The notes under the pieces are model-generated. The model made no database searches and was not told the origin of the DNA. It saw only the letters and a program-made list of their open reading frames with translations. From contig NZ_QPIP01000013.1 in assembly GCF_003344345.1 (NCBI RefSeq), positions 1 through 39,083 of the forward strand: 39,083 bases of DNA, in the 5' to 3' direction. The stretch is from Wolbachia endosymbiont of Cylisticus convexus (GTDB lineage: Bacteria > Pseudomonadota > Alphaproteobacteria > Rickettsiales > Anaplasmataceae). Below are positions 7,651 to 16,052 of this stretch, one piece after another. The translations under genes and the position numbers were made by a program. Each line of letters starts with the position of its first letter. Position 1 is the stretch's first letter.

Positions 7651-8893
7651 ATGGATAAAAAAGCATTATTAGAACTAAGTGATGGGTCAAAAATTGAGCT
7701 TCCTGTATTAAGCGGAACAATAGGTCCTGACGTATTAAATATTAAGGATCTATATAGGACTACAGGACTATTCACTTATGATCCAGGGTTTGTTTCCACA
7801 GCTTCATGTTCTTCTGCAATTACATTCATTGATGGAGATGAAGGAGTTCTGAAATATAGGGGACGTAATATAGCTGATTTAGCAGAAAGTAATAATTTTA
7901 CTGCTGTGGTTTATTTATTACTCTATGGTGAATTACCCAATTCAGAGCAACACAAAAAATTTCTTCTCAAAATACAAGAATCATCCAAAGTATCAGAGCA
8001 AGTTACAAATGTAATCAAAGCATTTCCAAGAACTGCTCATCCTATGTCGATTTTAATTGCATGTTTTGCAAGTTTGTCAGCATCTTACCATGAAAAGCAT
8101 GGCAACAATATCAATGGTGAAGATTTAGATTTTGGAATTTCTGCAATAGCACAAGTTCCTGCAATTGTTGCAATGATATACAGGCATATCAATGGTCAGG
8201 AATTCATAAATGCCAATAATGAATTGAGCTATAGTGAAAATTTCTTAAAGATGATATTTGGTGATGCTGTTGATAACACCCTTTTTGCAAAAGCTCTGGA
8301 TAAAATATTTACTCTCCATGCCGATCATGAACAGAATGCTTCTACGGCAACTGTCAGATTAGTAGGGTCAGCTGGTTCTAATCTATTTGCAAGCCTTTCT
8401 GCAGGAATTGCTACACTTTGGGGTCCAGCACATGGTGGAGCTAATGAGGCAGTTATAAATATGCTGAAGGAGATAGAGCAAAGTGGAGATGTAGATAGAT
8501 TCATTGAAAAAGCTAAAGATGATAAAGATCCATTTAAACTAATGGGATTTGGACATCGTGTCTATAAAAGCTACGATCCGCGCGCGCGTATATTAAAGGA
8601 TGCTTGTTATGAGATTCTAAGTAAATTAGAGCAAAATAATGAATTGCTCAAAATTGCAAAAAAAACTTGAAGAAATAGCTTTAAAGGATGAATATTTCAT
8701 TGTGCGTAAGTTATATCCAAATGTTGATTTTTACTCAGGTATAATAATGAATGCTATCGGTATCCCCTCAAATATGTTCACGCCTATTTTTGCACTTGCA
8801 AGAACCACTGGCTGGGTTGCTCAGTGGTATGAAATGATAAACGATAAAGAAACCAAGATTTGTAGGCCAAGGCAGCTCTACCTTGGCGAGTAA
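7651..8893 (+). pseudogene. gltA: Citrate synthase, broken by +1 frameshift at an A8 run
   Basis: Citrate synthase condenses oxaloacetate and acetyl-CoA in the TCA cycle. The first frame (to the TGA at 8668-8670) covers about 338 matching residues with the active-site His regions ADHEQNAST and GFGHRVYKSYDPRA. The remainder continues in another frame to 8893 with [18 protein letters not shown] and a typical end RPRQLYLGE. The switch is in the run of eight A at 8658-8665; seven would restore one frame of about 413 codons, near the family's usual 420-430. The catalytic Asp (in NVDFYSG) lies after the break, so the truncated product should be inactive. The start is taken at ATG 7651, with a GTG directly before it. 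Sequencing error, true mutation or rescue by slippage are all possible; the rest of the gene looks well preserved. Confidence 0.85.
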
Positions 8894-8948
8894 AGTTTCA
8901 TTCATAATTTTTTTGTAACTTCTTTAGAATTTTTCTACTACAGCAAGC

Positions 8949-8974
8949 AGTAGGGCCAAAACTTTGACCCTACT
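8949..8974. terminator. Hairpin between convergent genes
   Basis: AGTAGGGCCAAA pairs with TTTGACCCTACT (12 pairs with one mismatch, two-base loop). It lies between the gltA stop and the stop of the convergent gene at 8985, so it may serve both strands. Long T-runs are lacking, which keeps confidence moderate. Confidence 0.5.
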
Positions 8975-8984
8975 TAAAGTAAAT

Positions 8985-10424
8985 TTATTCTAAAAAATCT
9001 CTTTCACTAACTGGTACATGTGCACGCGATTCTATAGTAGATGATTCAAGTTTTGAATCGGGCAGTTCGTAAAAGGATTCTAAATGAACGCCACTATCTT
9101 TATTAGTTTTTTTCACTTCGTCTGATACATTAGATTCTGGTTGCTTACGTTTTGGAGATTGACGTTTCATTGAAAATCTTTTAATAAATAAAGTAGAACC
9201 TTCCTCAGGTGAACTATCACTTGAAGAACATGCAGCAGAATCCTTAGGTTTCGGAGGTGTAGTCTCAATACCACTATCTCCACTTGCTCCATCTTTCTCT
9301 ACTTCAGGAGGGGCAAGAGTTTGTGGTGGTAACTGCATAGCTAGCACACGCGCAGGGTCAATGGATAGCTTATGATCTTTGTTGATTACAGAGCTCTCTA
9401 TGATCTTATCCATCACACAGTAAGCAATGTCTGGGTTAGCAAAATCTATTCCATACACTCCTTTACTGCCCAATAGAGATTTCTGTGAAGTATGACCTTC
9501 AACATTATTTAATACAACCATACCAAACATATTATTAACGCGATCCACTTCTTCTCTTGTTAAATACCTCCCATCATTATTATTATAACTTACAATAGGA
9601 ATTAAAATTGAATCTTCGTCACTGTCTGAGTAAGAGTCACGCAAAATACGATCAACTGATATGCCTGCTTTACGAAGCAAATCAACTACTGTAAATTTCA
9701 GCATGTCAACAGTTTTCACCTCGCCATTGGGAGTATCAAGAGAACGACATATCGATGATACTCTACGCTTTACTATATCTTGAATGAACTTAAGGTTATC
9801 AAAAATGCCTTTCTTTAAATATACATGGTTCCCCTCCTCTTCTAAAAAATCCTTAAATTTTTTAGGACTATTTTCATAATTTTCCATATTCGATGAAAAT
9901 AAGCTTACAAAAGAATTTTGTAATTCTCCATCATCAAAGCCCTTACAGTATAAATAAGATTTTCTGTCAAAGCCCTTGTCGTATATGTTGTCTTCCACAT
10001 AATCTTCATCAGGATGATCCTCTATAATACTCCCTATTGTGAATCGTATAAGTTCATTAGCTAGCAAATACTTTAGATTACGAACTACCTCTTTTTCCAT
10101 TGGCACCAAAAATTTATTATCTTTAGTCCATTTCCCTCGATCAAACTTAAAAGGAAAAAACTTTGTATAAAAAAGATCATTGGCAGCACTTTCATCTCCA
10201 CAAAATTTTTCTACTATACTCTTTCTCATATTGCTCAAGTACTCCTTGCACTGATGAGTATTCATATTTTTCTCAAACGAGAGAACAATATGATCTTGCT
10301 TGGAAAGAACACTTCGCTTTACATTTTCTACAGTGAGATTAGTAAAAGCAGTCTCACCAAAAAGAAGAACAGCATTAAACGCTTTTACTAATTCTCGATT
10401 TATTTCACTATTTGTATTAGGCAT
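8985..10424 (-). CDS. Uncharacterised 479-aa protein with disordered C-terminus
   Basis: Not recognised. The first approx. 370 residues look folded, alpha-helical and mixed in charge. About residues 371-479 are low in complexity, rich in Pro, Ser, Asp, Glu and Lys (QLPPQTLAPPEVEKDG; SSSDSSPEEGS; KRQSPKRKQPES) and likely disordered, a layout often seen in secreted proteins of intracellular bacteria. No signal peptide or membrane helix is visible. A strong ribosome binding site (AGGGAGG) precedes the ATG. It follows a 57-aa gene with 31 bases between, probably one operon. A secreted role is inference only. Confidence 0.65.
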   Translation of the reverse strand: MPNTNSEINRELVKAFNAVLLFGETAFTNLTVENVKRSVLSKQDHIVLSFEKNMNTHQCKEYLSNMRKSIVEKFCGDESAANDLFYTKFFPFKFDRGKWTKDNKFLVPMEKEVVRNLKYLLANELIRFTIGSIIEDHPDEDYVEDNIYDKGFDRKSYLYCKGFDDGELQNSFVSLFSSNMENYENSPKKFKDFLEEEGNHVYLKKGIFDNLKFIQDIVKRRVSSICRSLDTPNGEVKTVDMLKFTVVDLLRKAGISVDRILRDSYSDSDEDSILIPIVSYNNNDGRYLTREEVDRVNNMFGMVVLNNVEGHTSQKSLLGSKGVYGIDFANPDIAYCVMDKIIESSVINKDHKLSIDPARVLAMQLPPQTLAPPEVEKDGASGDSGIETTPPKPKDSAACSSSDSSPEEGSTLFIKRFSMKRQSPKRKQPESNVSDEVKKTNKDSGVHLESFYELPDSKLESSTIESRAHVPVSERDFLE

Positions 10425-10455
10425 AACGCCACCTCCCTAATTTAAACTAATACAA

Positions 10456-10629
10456 TTACTTACTGCTACCCTGACCACTAGATTGATTTTTCTTTTCTTC
10501 CTCCTCACGTTTAATCATGTCTCTAAAATCATCTATTTTCTTTGGATCTATTTTTCTCAGGTCAATCCTTCCTCCTCCTGGAGCAGTATTATCAAATACT
10601 CTTTTGCCTGAACCATTGTTACCATGCAT
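10456..10629 (-). CDS. Uncharacterised small protein, 57 aa
   Basis: Not recognised. A hydrophilic, charged 57-residue protein: Gly-rich start (MHGNNGSGKR), PGGGRIDLRKIDPKKIDDF, then a Glu/Lys-rich helix (KREEEEKKNQSSG). GAGAGG stands eight bases before the ATG. The 3' end lies 31 bases from the 479-aa gene on the same strand, so the two are likely co-transcribed and this may be a partner or chaperone-like companion. This pairing is inference from spacing. Confidence 0.55.
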   Translation of the reverse strand: MHGNNGSGKRVFDNTAPGGGRIDLRKIDPKKIDDFRDMIKREEEEKKNQSSGQGSSK

Positions 10630-10728
10630 ATCAACCTCTCAATTAAAATATTATGTAATCAGTATATAAAAAATCAATTATCAGCACAAGTAGTTTTTTA
10701 ACATAAATTTTATTTACCATTTTTATAT

Positions 10729-10931
10729 CCAGTGTCAAGCACTGAGATGACAATAAAGGGGCTACTTGAATGACACCGAAGAGGCTACTCACATGACACC
10801 CTTTTGGTGCATTACGCACTGGCTCCCATCCAAAACGGTGTCATTCCAGTGCTTGACACTGGAATCCAGAAGAAAAAATGGATCCCAGTACTGGGATGAC
10901 AATAAAGGAGGCACTGGAATGACAAAAGAGG
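10729..10931. repeat. Palindromic repeat block 1 (Wolbachia palindromic type)
   Basis: Several palindromes in a row: CCAGTGTCAAGCACTGAGATGAC at 10731, TCATTCCAGTGCTTGACACTGGAATCC around 10840-10866, and the perfect 16-mer ATCCCAGTACTGGGAT at 10882-10897. The segment from about 10796 on, including TTTTGGTGCATTACGCACTGG, recurs in diverged form at 11754-11890. The family matches the dispersed palindromes known from Wolbachia genomes. Confidence 0.85.
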
Positions 10932-10966
10932 AAGTACTGGGGTAACAACTTTTTTAAACTAAGTTT

Positions 10967-10995
10967 TCTGGATTCCAGTGCTTGACACTGGGATA
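10967..10995. repeat. Palindromic element next to the GIY-YIG gene
   Basis: CTGGATTCCAGTGCTTGACACTGGGATACAG forms a hairpin and ends about 20 bases before the GIY-YIG start codon. Confidence 0.8.
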
Positions 10996-11015
10996 CAGTA
11001 AACTTATTTACTGTA
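10994..11015 (+). promoter_or_regulatory. Hairpin covering the GIY-YIG translation start region
   Basis: TACAGTAAA (10994-11002) pairs perfectly with TTTACTGTA (11007-11015), loop CTTA, ending one base before the ATG at 11017. No Shine-Dalgarno sequence is visible. If formed in RNA it would shield the start codon region. It overlaps the end of the adjoining palindromic element. Confidence 0.5.
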
Positions 11016-11016
11016 T

Positions 11017-11310
11017 ATGAAAAGTTATTATGTTTATATACTTGCAAGTGAACGAAATGGAACTCTATATACAGGTATAACGTCAAATTTGACTAAACGA
11101 ATTTGGGAACACAAAAGTAAAGCCATCTCTGGTTTCACGTCAAAGTACAATGTTTGTAAACTAGTCTATTTTGAAGAATTTCAAGACATAAATTTAGCAA
11201 TTAGTAGAGAAAAACTCCTAAAAAGCTGGCAGAGAAAATGGAAAATAGACTTAATTGAAAAAACAAATCAAGAATGGAAAGATTTATATGATGAAATTGT
11301 GTCTGGATGA
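11017..11310 (+). CDS. GIY-YIG nuclease domain protein
   Basis: 97 residues, the full size of single-domain GIY-YIG proteins (YhbQ/UPF0213-like). The motif appears as YYVYIL followed by LYTGIT, then the conserved Arg in LTKRIWEHKS and the likely metal-binding Glu in AISREKLLKSWQRKWK. Such domains cleave or nick DNA; the cellular role of these stand-alone forms is largely unknown. Palindromic elements sit directly upstream, and the stop codon itself falls in a repeat-like TCTGGATGAC. Two diverged copies of a larger palindrome block lie on both sides (10729-10931 and 11754-11890), which raises a link between the nuclease and repeat spread. That link is inference. Confidence 0.85.
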   Translation: MKSYYVYILASERNGTLYTGITSNLTKRIWEHKSKAISGFTSKYNVCKLVYFEEFQDINLAISREKLLKSWQRKWKIDLIEKTNQEWKDLYDEIVSG

Positions 11311-11406
11311 CGGTATTTGAGTACACAATTTTATGAATATTGTAATCAAACAGACCAAGAAAGATGTCATGAAAGTAGCTGACATTGGCATCCACTCTTC
11401 TTTTTT

Positions 11407-11440
11407 CCTGGATCCCAGTGTCAAGCACTGGGATGACACC
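11407..11440. repeat. Palindromic element
   Basis: GGATCCCAGTGTCAAGCACTGGGATGACACC, a hairpin of the same family: ATCCCAGTG pairs with CACTGGGAT. Confidence 0.85.
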
Positions 11441-11500
11441 TTTCCTTATGGACTTAAGTCACAACTGTACAAACATTGCAATATGGCACATAATAAACGT

Positions 11501-11553
11501 TGGCACTGGCTCCCATTCAAGACGGTGTCATTCCAGTGCGTGACGCTGGAATC
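11501..11553. repeat. Palindromic block, partial copy 2
   Basis: GGCACTGGCTCCCATTCAAG followed by ACGGTGTCATTCCAGTGCG and TGACGCTGGAATC. It repeats the middle part of block 1 (10815-10866) and of block 3 (11774-11824). Confidence 0.8.
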
Positions 11554-11618
11554 TAACTTTTACCATAATCATTAGAAAATGTTGTATTTTAACATTACTT
11601 TTATATTCCTGAATTTAA

Positions 11619-11741
11619 CTGGATTCCAGTGTCACGCACTGGAATGACAACTTGTTAATATAAACTTTCTAGATTCTAGTGTCACGCACTGGAATGACAA
11701 CTTGTTAATATAAACCTTCTAGATTCTAGTGTCACGCGCTG
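11619..11741. repeat. Tandem 50-bp repeat containing a palindrome
   Basis: A 50-base unit recurs: GTCACGCACT at 11631 and 11681 and GTCACGCGCT at 11731. Each unit has the hairpin ATTCYAGTGTCACGCACTGGAAT plus a spacer ACAACTTGTTAATATAAAC. About 2.4 copies. Confidence 0.85.
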
Positions 11742-11753
11742 ATCGAAAGGGCT

Positions 11754-11890
11754 AACACCCCTTTGGTGCATTACGCACTGATTTCCATTCAAGACGGTGT
11801 CATTCCAGCGCGTGACGCTGGAATCCAGAAGAAAAAAATGGATCCCAGTACTGGGATGACAACGAAGGGGTTACTTGAATGACAAAAAGA
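11754..11890. repeat. Palindromic repeat block 3 (direct copy of block 1)
   Basis: Begins ACACCCCTTTGGTGCATTAC and continues through ATTCCAGCGCGTGACGCTGGAAT and the perfect palindrome ATCCCAGTACTGGGAT (11842-11857). The order and spacing equal block 1 in the same orientation, about 960 bases away, with the GIY-YIG gene between them. Confidence 0.85.
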
Positions 11891-11900
11891 GAGAGAATCT

Positions 11901-13103
11901 TTACGATATCTCTCTGCTGACTGAAGTATGATTCTCAACTTCTACATCTCTTAATCCTCCCGGCATTTCCACAGCAGCATTAGACTTAGCAGCTTTTTGC
12001 TGATTACCAGCAGAAGATTCTTTTCTTCTAGTTATCTTCTCGAAAGCACCATTCGCTGTGTTTCTCCTAACTCTCCTCCTTGGTGGCTTTTGCTCTTTTT
12101 TTGGAGCAGGTGGGCACACAGCTACCTTTGGTTTTTCAGTTTTGTCTTCTCTTTTACTCACTTTTTCCTGTTCCTGTACTTCACTATTTTTGTGGTTTAT
12201 AACAAATTTAGGTGAAGTGTCCACTAATTTTTCTACAGGCTTTGATAAAAGAGCACGTTCTTGCTTATCTAGAGTGATTGGCATTGGAACTTTGGATGAA
12301 AAGTCAAAGAGATGAACTGGTGCGATTTCATTCACTTTTTCTTGACAAACTTCTTTTTCTTTTGTTTTTTCCGCTTTTTTGTCTTCCTTTTTCTCGGTTG
12401 CATCTTGCCCTACTACTGCTGCTAAATCAACTGCAAAAATTTCTGTAAACATTGCAATAACAGAGCCAACAAGGAAAATTTGAAGCTTCAACTTTAAATT
12501 TTGCAATGCTTGCAAACGTTCTAGTATTGCTATTTCTTCTTCGGGAGATAACCCACCACTAAGTAATTTCTCCTGCAATTCTTTTATCTCTTTGTCTAGC
12601 CTTTTATCCCAGCTCAAATCTAAATCTTTTGTGAAGATCTTTTTGACTAATTCCTTAAGCTTATCACGCAAAAACTTAATTATTGAAAGAAGCAGATTTT
12701 TCTCTTTCTTCTCTTTGAGCATTTTGTAGACTCTCGGGTCTACATTTACTTCAAAAAGATTAAAGAGGGATTCAAAGAAATTTGCAAATGCTCCTTGATT
12801 ATCACCAGCAAAGTAATCCTCATCGTCTTTTATCTGTAGCTCTACTTGAGACAATGTTTCATCAACGTAACTCGCAGCCTGACGCTCAAGCTCTATTCTC
12901 TTGAGCTCAGCTCTTCTGGCAAGCTCCTCTATGAATCCTTTTAATTCATTGATCTTCTGCTCTGCAGAGAGATCTTGCTCCCTAATTCGACTAATGAAGA
13001 TTGAACTATCGTCGTTCCCGTTATTGCTTGAAAAATTTTCCATCACTTTTTCTCCCTCAATTGAATTACTGTTTCCGTAGCTACTTAGAAAACTTTTGAC
13101 CAT
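11901..13103 (-). CDS. Uncharacterised coiled-coil/membrane protein, 400 aa
   Basis: Not recognised. Long charged helices with coiled-coil character occupy about residues 40-110 and 125-205 (INELKGFIEELARRAELKRI; RLDKEIKELQEKLLSGGLSP). A hydrophobic stretch at about 208-232 (LQIFLVGSVIAMFTEIFAVD) could be one membrane helix. The rest to residue 400 is Lys/Glu/Pro-rich and probably disordered. Two starts are plausible: the first ATG at 13103 has AGGGG closely upstream, and the Met at codon 21 (13043) has GGGAG eight bases upstream. The gene stands alone beside the palindrome cluster. It may be a membrane-bound or secreted accessory protein. Confidence 0.6.
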   Translation of the reverse strand: MVKSFLSSYGNSNSIEGEKVMENFSSNNGNDDSSIFISRIREQDLSAEQKINELKGFIEELARRAELKRIELERQAASYVDETLSQVELQIKDDEDYFAGDNQGAFANFFESLFNLFEVNVDPRVYKMLKEKKEKNLLLSIIKFLRDKLKELVKKIFTKDLDLSWDKRLDKEIKELQEKLLSGGLSPEEEIAILERLQALQNLKLKLQIFLVGSVIAMFTEIFAVDLAAVVGQDATEKKEDKKAEKTKEKEVCQEKVNEIAPVHLFDFSSKVPMPITLDKQERALLSKPVEKLVDTSPKFVINHKNSEVQEQEKVSKREDKTEKPKVAVCPPAPKKEQKPPRRRVRRNTANGAFEKITRRKESSAGNQQKAAKSNAAVEMPGGLRDVEVENHTSVSREIS

Positions 13104-13162
13104 TTTACCCCTGTATAAAACTCAATTTTACAGCATCAAATATTTAATAAATATTAATCTTA

Positions 13163-13188
13163 AAATATCAATAAAATTATTGATATTT
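13163..13188. terminator. AT-only hairpin between ruvB and the 400-aa gene
   Basis: AAATATCAATAA (13163-13174) pairs perfectly with TTATTGATATTT (13177-13188). It lies 3' of ruvB. The stem is nearly all A/T, so the terminator role is uncertain. Confidence 0.35.
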
Positions 13189-13358
13189 TTACATTCATGC
13201 TATACATAGCTTAACATACACTACATAATCTTTCAAGAACATCTTTCTAGTATAAGACTTTCTTACTTACCCACACACCACCTGCAAAACATACAACAAG
13301 AGAACATTATAATATTTGATGTAACATTATGTCAATAATCTAAGAGCATATTGACATG

Positions 13359-14348
13359 CTAACATATGCCTGAATTGATGCTGAGGTATTCCTTCGCTTG
13401 ATCAGTTAAAACACGTCCTCTTGGTGTGCGCTTTACAAAGCTGATTTTGATTAAATAAGGTTCTACTGTTTCCTCAATATTGCCAACATCTTCAGATAGC
13501 GCAATAGATATAGTGTCAATTCCAATAGGTCCTGAGGTGTTAAACAAAAATCTCAGATAATCCATATCTAATTTATTTAGTCCCATTTTATCTATGCCCA
13601 ATTTTGATAGTGCAGAGCCGGCAATTTCACAGGTAATTTTTTTATCATCTTTTACTTCAACAAAATCCCTTATTCTTCTGAGTAATCTCAAAGCAATTCT
13701 TGGAGTACCACGCGCACGGCAGGCAATTTCCCGTGTAGCATCTTCTTCAATTTCAGCAGAAAGAACTCTTGCACCTCTTTTTATAATATCAACCAGTTCC
13801 TCGAAAGAATAAAACTCAAGATGCAAAGGAATGCCAAAACGATCCCTAAGCGGTGCAGAAAGCAGTCCAAGCCGCGTTGTTGCCCCAATCAGTGTAAATG
13901 GTGGTAAATCTATTCTTAAAGTGCGTGTAGATGGGCCCTCACCTACTAATATATCCAGGCAAAAGTCTTCCATAGCAGTATATAAAACTTCTTCAATGCT
14001 GCGGTTTAATCTATGGATTTCGTCGATAAATAAGACATCTTTTGCATTTAAAGTGGTGAGTACTGCAGCTAAGTCCCCAGCTTTACTAAGCAACGGACCA
14101 GAAGTTGCACGAAAACTAACCCTTAACTCCTTAGAGACAATTTGTGCTAAAGTTGTTTTGCCAAGCCCTGGAGGACCATAGAGTAATACGTGATCCAAGG
14201 CTTCAGCTCTCGTCTGTGCAGCGTTTATAAACACTTTTAAATTTTGTATTAAGTCTTTTTGCCCGACAAAATCATCAAGTTGCTCAGGCCTGATATTTAA
14301 ATTGTGTACATCTTCAGAATATTCCTTACTACATGATATTGATTTCAT
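13359..14348 (-). CDS. ruvB: Holliday junction helicase RuvB
   Basis: 329 residues, usual for RuvB. It is the AAA+ motor that drives branch migration with RuvA during recombinational repair. Visible: N-terminal [11 protein letters not shown], Walker [13 protein letters not shown] (about 56-67), Walker [10 protein letters not shown], sensor GATTRLG, arginine finger region [11 protein letters not shown], and the winged-helix C-terminus with TPRGRVLT. The ATG overlaps the ruvA stop as ATGA, so translation is coupled. Confidence 0.96.
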   Translation of the reverse strand: MKSISCSKEYSEDVHNLNIRPEQLDDFVGQKDLIQNLKVFINAAQTRAEALDHVLLYGPPGLGKTTLAQIVSKELRVSFRATSGPLLSKAGDLAAVLTTLNAKDVLFIDEIHRLNRSIEEVLYTAMEDFCLDILVGEGPSTRTLRIDLPPFTLIGATTRLGLLSAPLRDRFGIPLHLEFYSFEELVDIIKRGARVLSAEIEEDATREIACRARGTPRIALRLLRRIRDFVEVKDDKKITCEIAGSALSKLGIDKMGLNKLDMDYLRFLFNTSGPIGIDTISIALSEDVGNIEETVEPYLIKISFVKRTPRGRVLTDQAKEYLSINSGIC

Positions 14349-14917
14349 AGTGTTTTAAGCGCCATACGAATAATATCTCTAGTGTCCAAGTTTGGTGATT
14401 CATCTTCTATTTTTTTTATCGTATCATAAGCTTTTGTTCTTTCATATCCAAGATTGATCAGAGCTGAAAGGGCATCTTCACTAATTGGATGAAAATTATT
14501 GTTATTTATCTCTAATTTACTTACTTTGCCACTCAGCTCAGTGATAATTCGATTTATGAGCTTCGGGCCAAGTCCACTCACCTTAAGTGCTAGTTTATCC
14601 TCATTCATAATTGCCAAAAACAGCTGTTCTGGAGTTAGTTTACTCAAAATTGACATTGCGGTTTTATAGCTAACACCACTCACTTTAACTAGTAAACGCA
14701 GGCACTGCTGTTCTTCTTTACTTATAAAACCATATAGCTGAGCAACGTTTTCTCTGCTATTTGCATAAGTGTCGATAAGTAATTTTACTCTATTTCCGAT
14801 TGAACAAGCACTTAAAGTTTTGGCTGAAAGGTATACTATGTGGCCAATATCATTCACATTCAGGATTATATGATCGCTGCACACTTCATCAACTATTCCG
14901 CTTAGATTCCCTATCAT
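14345..14917 (-). CDS. ruvA: Holliday junction-binding protein RuvA
   Basis: 190 residues. RuvA binds four-way junctions as a tetramer and recruits RuvB. An OB-fold N-terminus ([12 protein letters not shown]), helix-hairpin-helix motifs ([19 protein letters not shown] and [18 protein letters not shown]) and a C-terminal RuvB-binding domain ([17 protein letters not shown]) are all present. It is the first gene of a ruvA-ruvB operon. ruvC is not in the window. Confidence 0.95.
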   Translation of the reverse strand: MIGNLSGIVDEVCSDHIILNVNDIGHIVYLSAKTLSACSIGNRVKLLIDTYANSRENVAQLYGFISKEEQQCLRLLVKVSGVSYKTAMSILSKLTPEQLFLAIMNEDKLALKVSGLGPKLINRIITELSGKVSKLEINNNNFHPISEDALSALINLGYERTKAYDTIKKIEDESPNLDTRDIIRMALKTL

Positions 14918-15050
14918 TTTTAGTATCGTATAAAATTCAGTTTAAATGCTCCTGAATCTTAGGTCAAGCAAACGAACATTATAACAGTAGCTCCTTGACA
15001 AATTCCTCCAGCCTTATTATTATGGTGTTAAGGTTCTTTTCGACTCAAAA

Positions 15051-15282
15051 CTTGTTTTTGATCCGCGCGGGTTCAACAATAAAAATTCAGTAAAAAACTT
15101 AAGTATCTATTGGCGAAATTATAGCGGCTGCACGTCTTTTTTATTTTTCTACTTCAGCCAAATCGCGCTTATTTTAAGCGTTAGCACATTATTACAGCGC
15201 CACTTACAGTGATGTAGAGTCAAAACTTTCTACTCGGGGTTTCTTTTGCCTTTTTCCTATTTAGTAAATTTCTTAATATTTG
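15051..15282. repeat. Dispersed approx. 235-bp repeat, copy A
   Basis: Matches 37544-37786 over its whole length with scattered differences. Shared blocks include TTATAGCGGCTGCA, a T-rich tract, TTCAGCCAAA, GCGCTTATTTTAAGCGTTAG and GGGTTTCTTTTGCCTTTTT. GGCTG...CAGCC and CGCTTA...TAAGCG could form hairpins in both copies. No protein family is recognised in it on either strand. Confidence 0.85.
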
Positions 15283-15292
15283 GATTAATTCA

Positions 15293-15427
15293 GAGTCCTC
15301 AGGAATAACTACAGTTGCAATCATTGCAGACAAGTTTGCAGAAAATCTATTTGAGTATGTTATTCCAGATCAGTATGTGACTGGACCACGAGTTACTCCA
15401 GCAGCAGAATTGCGATCTATTGACTAA
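15293..15427 (+). pseudogene. Orphan C-terminal coding fragment
   Basis: An open frame of about 44 codons reading ESSGITTVAIIADKFAENLF then VIPDQYVTGPRVTPAAELRSID and a TAA. It has the look of real protein rather than random sequence, but it has no start codon or N-terminal part, since the dispersed repeat lies upstream. Family not recognised. Likely the remaining tail of a gene destroyed by rearrangement. Confidence 0.4.
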
Positions 15428-15526
15428 GTAGTAGAAATTTCTATCTTTGGTAAAATTAAGGTAATTGTTTGCTGTTTGCAAAAATATTTGCATAATTTAA
15501 GTAACATTACTTGATAAAAATTAACT

Positions 15527-16051
15527 ATGGAGCTTAATAAGATTGCAGCATCGATTTTACTTTCTGGATTAATAATTATGATGGTAAGTAATGTAGTTGA
15601 TATGCTCTATAATCCAGAGGATTCTAAAATAGAGCACCAAACAATAGTAGCAACCAGCAATGAGCCTCAGCAAAAAATTGAACAAGTGGCACTTGATATT
15701 GGAGCACTCATGCAGAACGCTAGCTTTGAAAAAGGTAAATCAGCAGCAAAAAAATGTATAGCTTGCCATAGTTTTGAGAAAGGTGGAATGAATAAAGTAG
15801 GACCAAACTTATGGAACGTGGTTGGAAATAAAAAGGCCCATCTTGGCAGCTCATTCAATTATTCAAAAACACTACTTGAAAAAGGTGGAAAATGGGGGTA
15901 TGAGGAGCTATTTGCTTTTTTAAAAAATCCAAAAGCCTACATAAAAGGTACACGTATGGCATTTGCAGGCATTTCCAACTCAAAAGAGATTGCAGATTTA
16001 GTCAGTTATTTACGCCAATTAAGTGATAGTCCGGTTGCTTTGCCAAGGTAG
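15527..16051 (+). CDS. Membrane-anchored cytochrome c
   Basis: 174 residues. An N-terminal uncleaved-looking hydrophobic helix (IAASILLSGLIIMMVSNVV) anchors a periplasmic class I cytochrome c domain. Haem is attached at CIACH (about residue 84) and the distal ligand is Met in TRMAFAG. It resembles the CycM/c552-type cytochromes that pass electrons from the bc1 complex to cytochrome oxidase in alphaproteobacteria. Haem attachment would need the Ccm system, parts of which (ccmD, ccmE) are also in this window. The hydrolase gene begins two bases after its stop. Confidence 0.88.
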   Translation: MELNKIAASILLSGLIIMMVSNVVDMLYNPEDSKIEHQTIVATSNEPQQKIEQVALDIGALMQNASFEKGKSAAKKCIACHSFEKGGMNKVGPNLWNVVGNKKAHLGSSFNYSKTLLEKGGKWGYEELFAFLKNPKAYIKGTRMAFAGISNSKEIADLVSYLRQLSDSPVALPR

Positions 16052-16052
16052 T

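Larger units (their letters stand above)
11311..11900. other. Non-coding repeat cluster downstream of the GIY-YIG gene
   Basis: No gene is supported. The stretch is a patchwork of palindromic elements (listed separately) and short unique spacers. Positions 11366-11384 hold GTCATGAAAGTAGCTGACA, a motif met again at 35714-35733 (inverted) and 37811-37830. Confidence 0.6.
14918..15526. other. Intergenic region with dispersed repeat and orphan coding fragment
   Basis: 609 bases between the divergent ruvA and cytochrome c genes. It holds one copy of the dispersed repeat (15051-15282) and a C-terminal-like open frame (15293-15427). The remaining 100 bases upstream of the cytochrome gene probably contain its promoter; no boxes assigned. 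Confidence 0.5.

Noticed and set aside
10841..11086. Minus-strand gene over the palindrome cluster
   Set aside because: Made entirely of palindrome translation; not conserved protein-like.
11619..11741. CRISPR array
   Set aside because: The 50-bp units are repeats throughout with no variable spacers, there are only 2-3 copies, and no cas genes are near.
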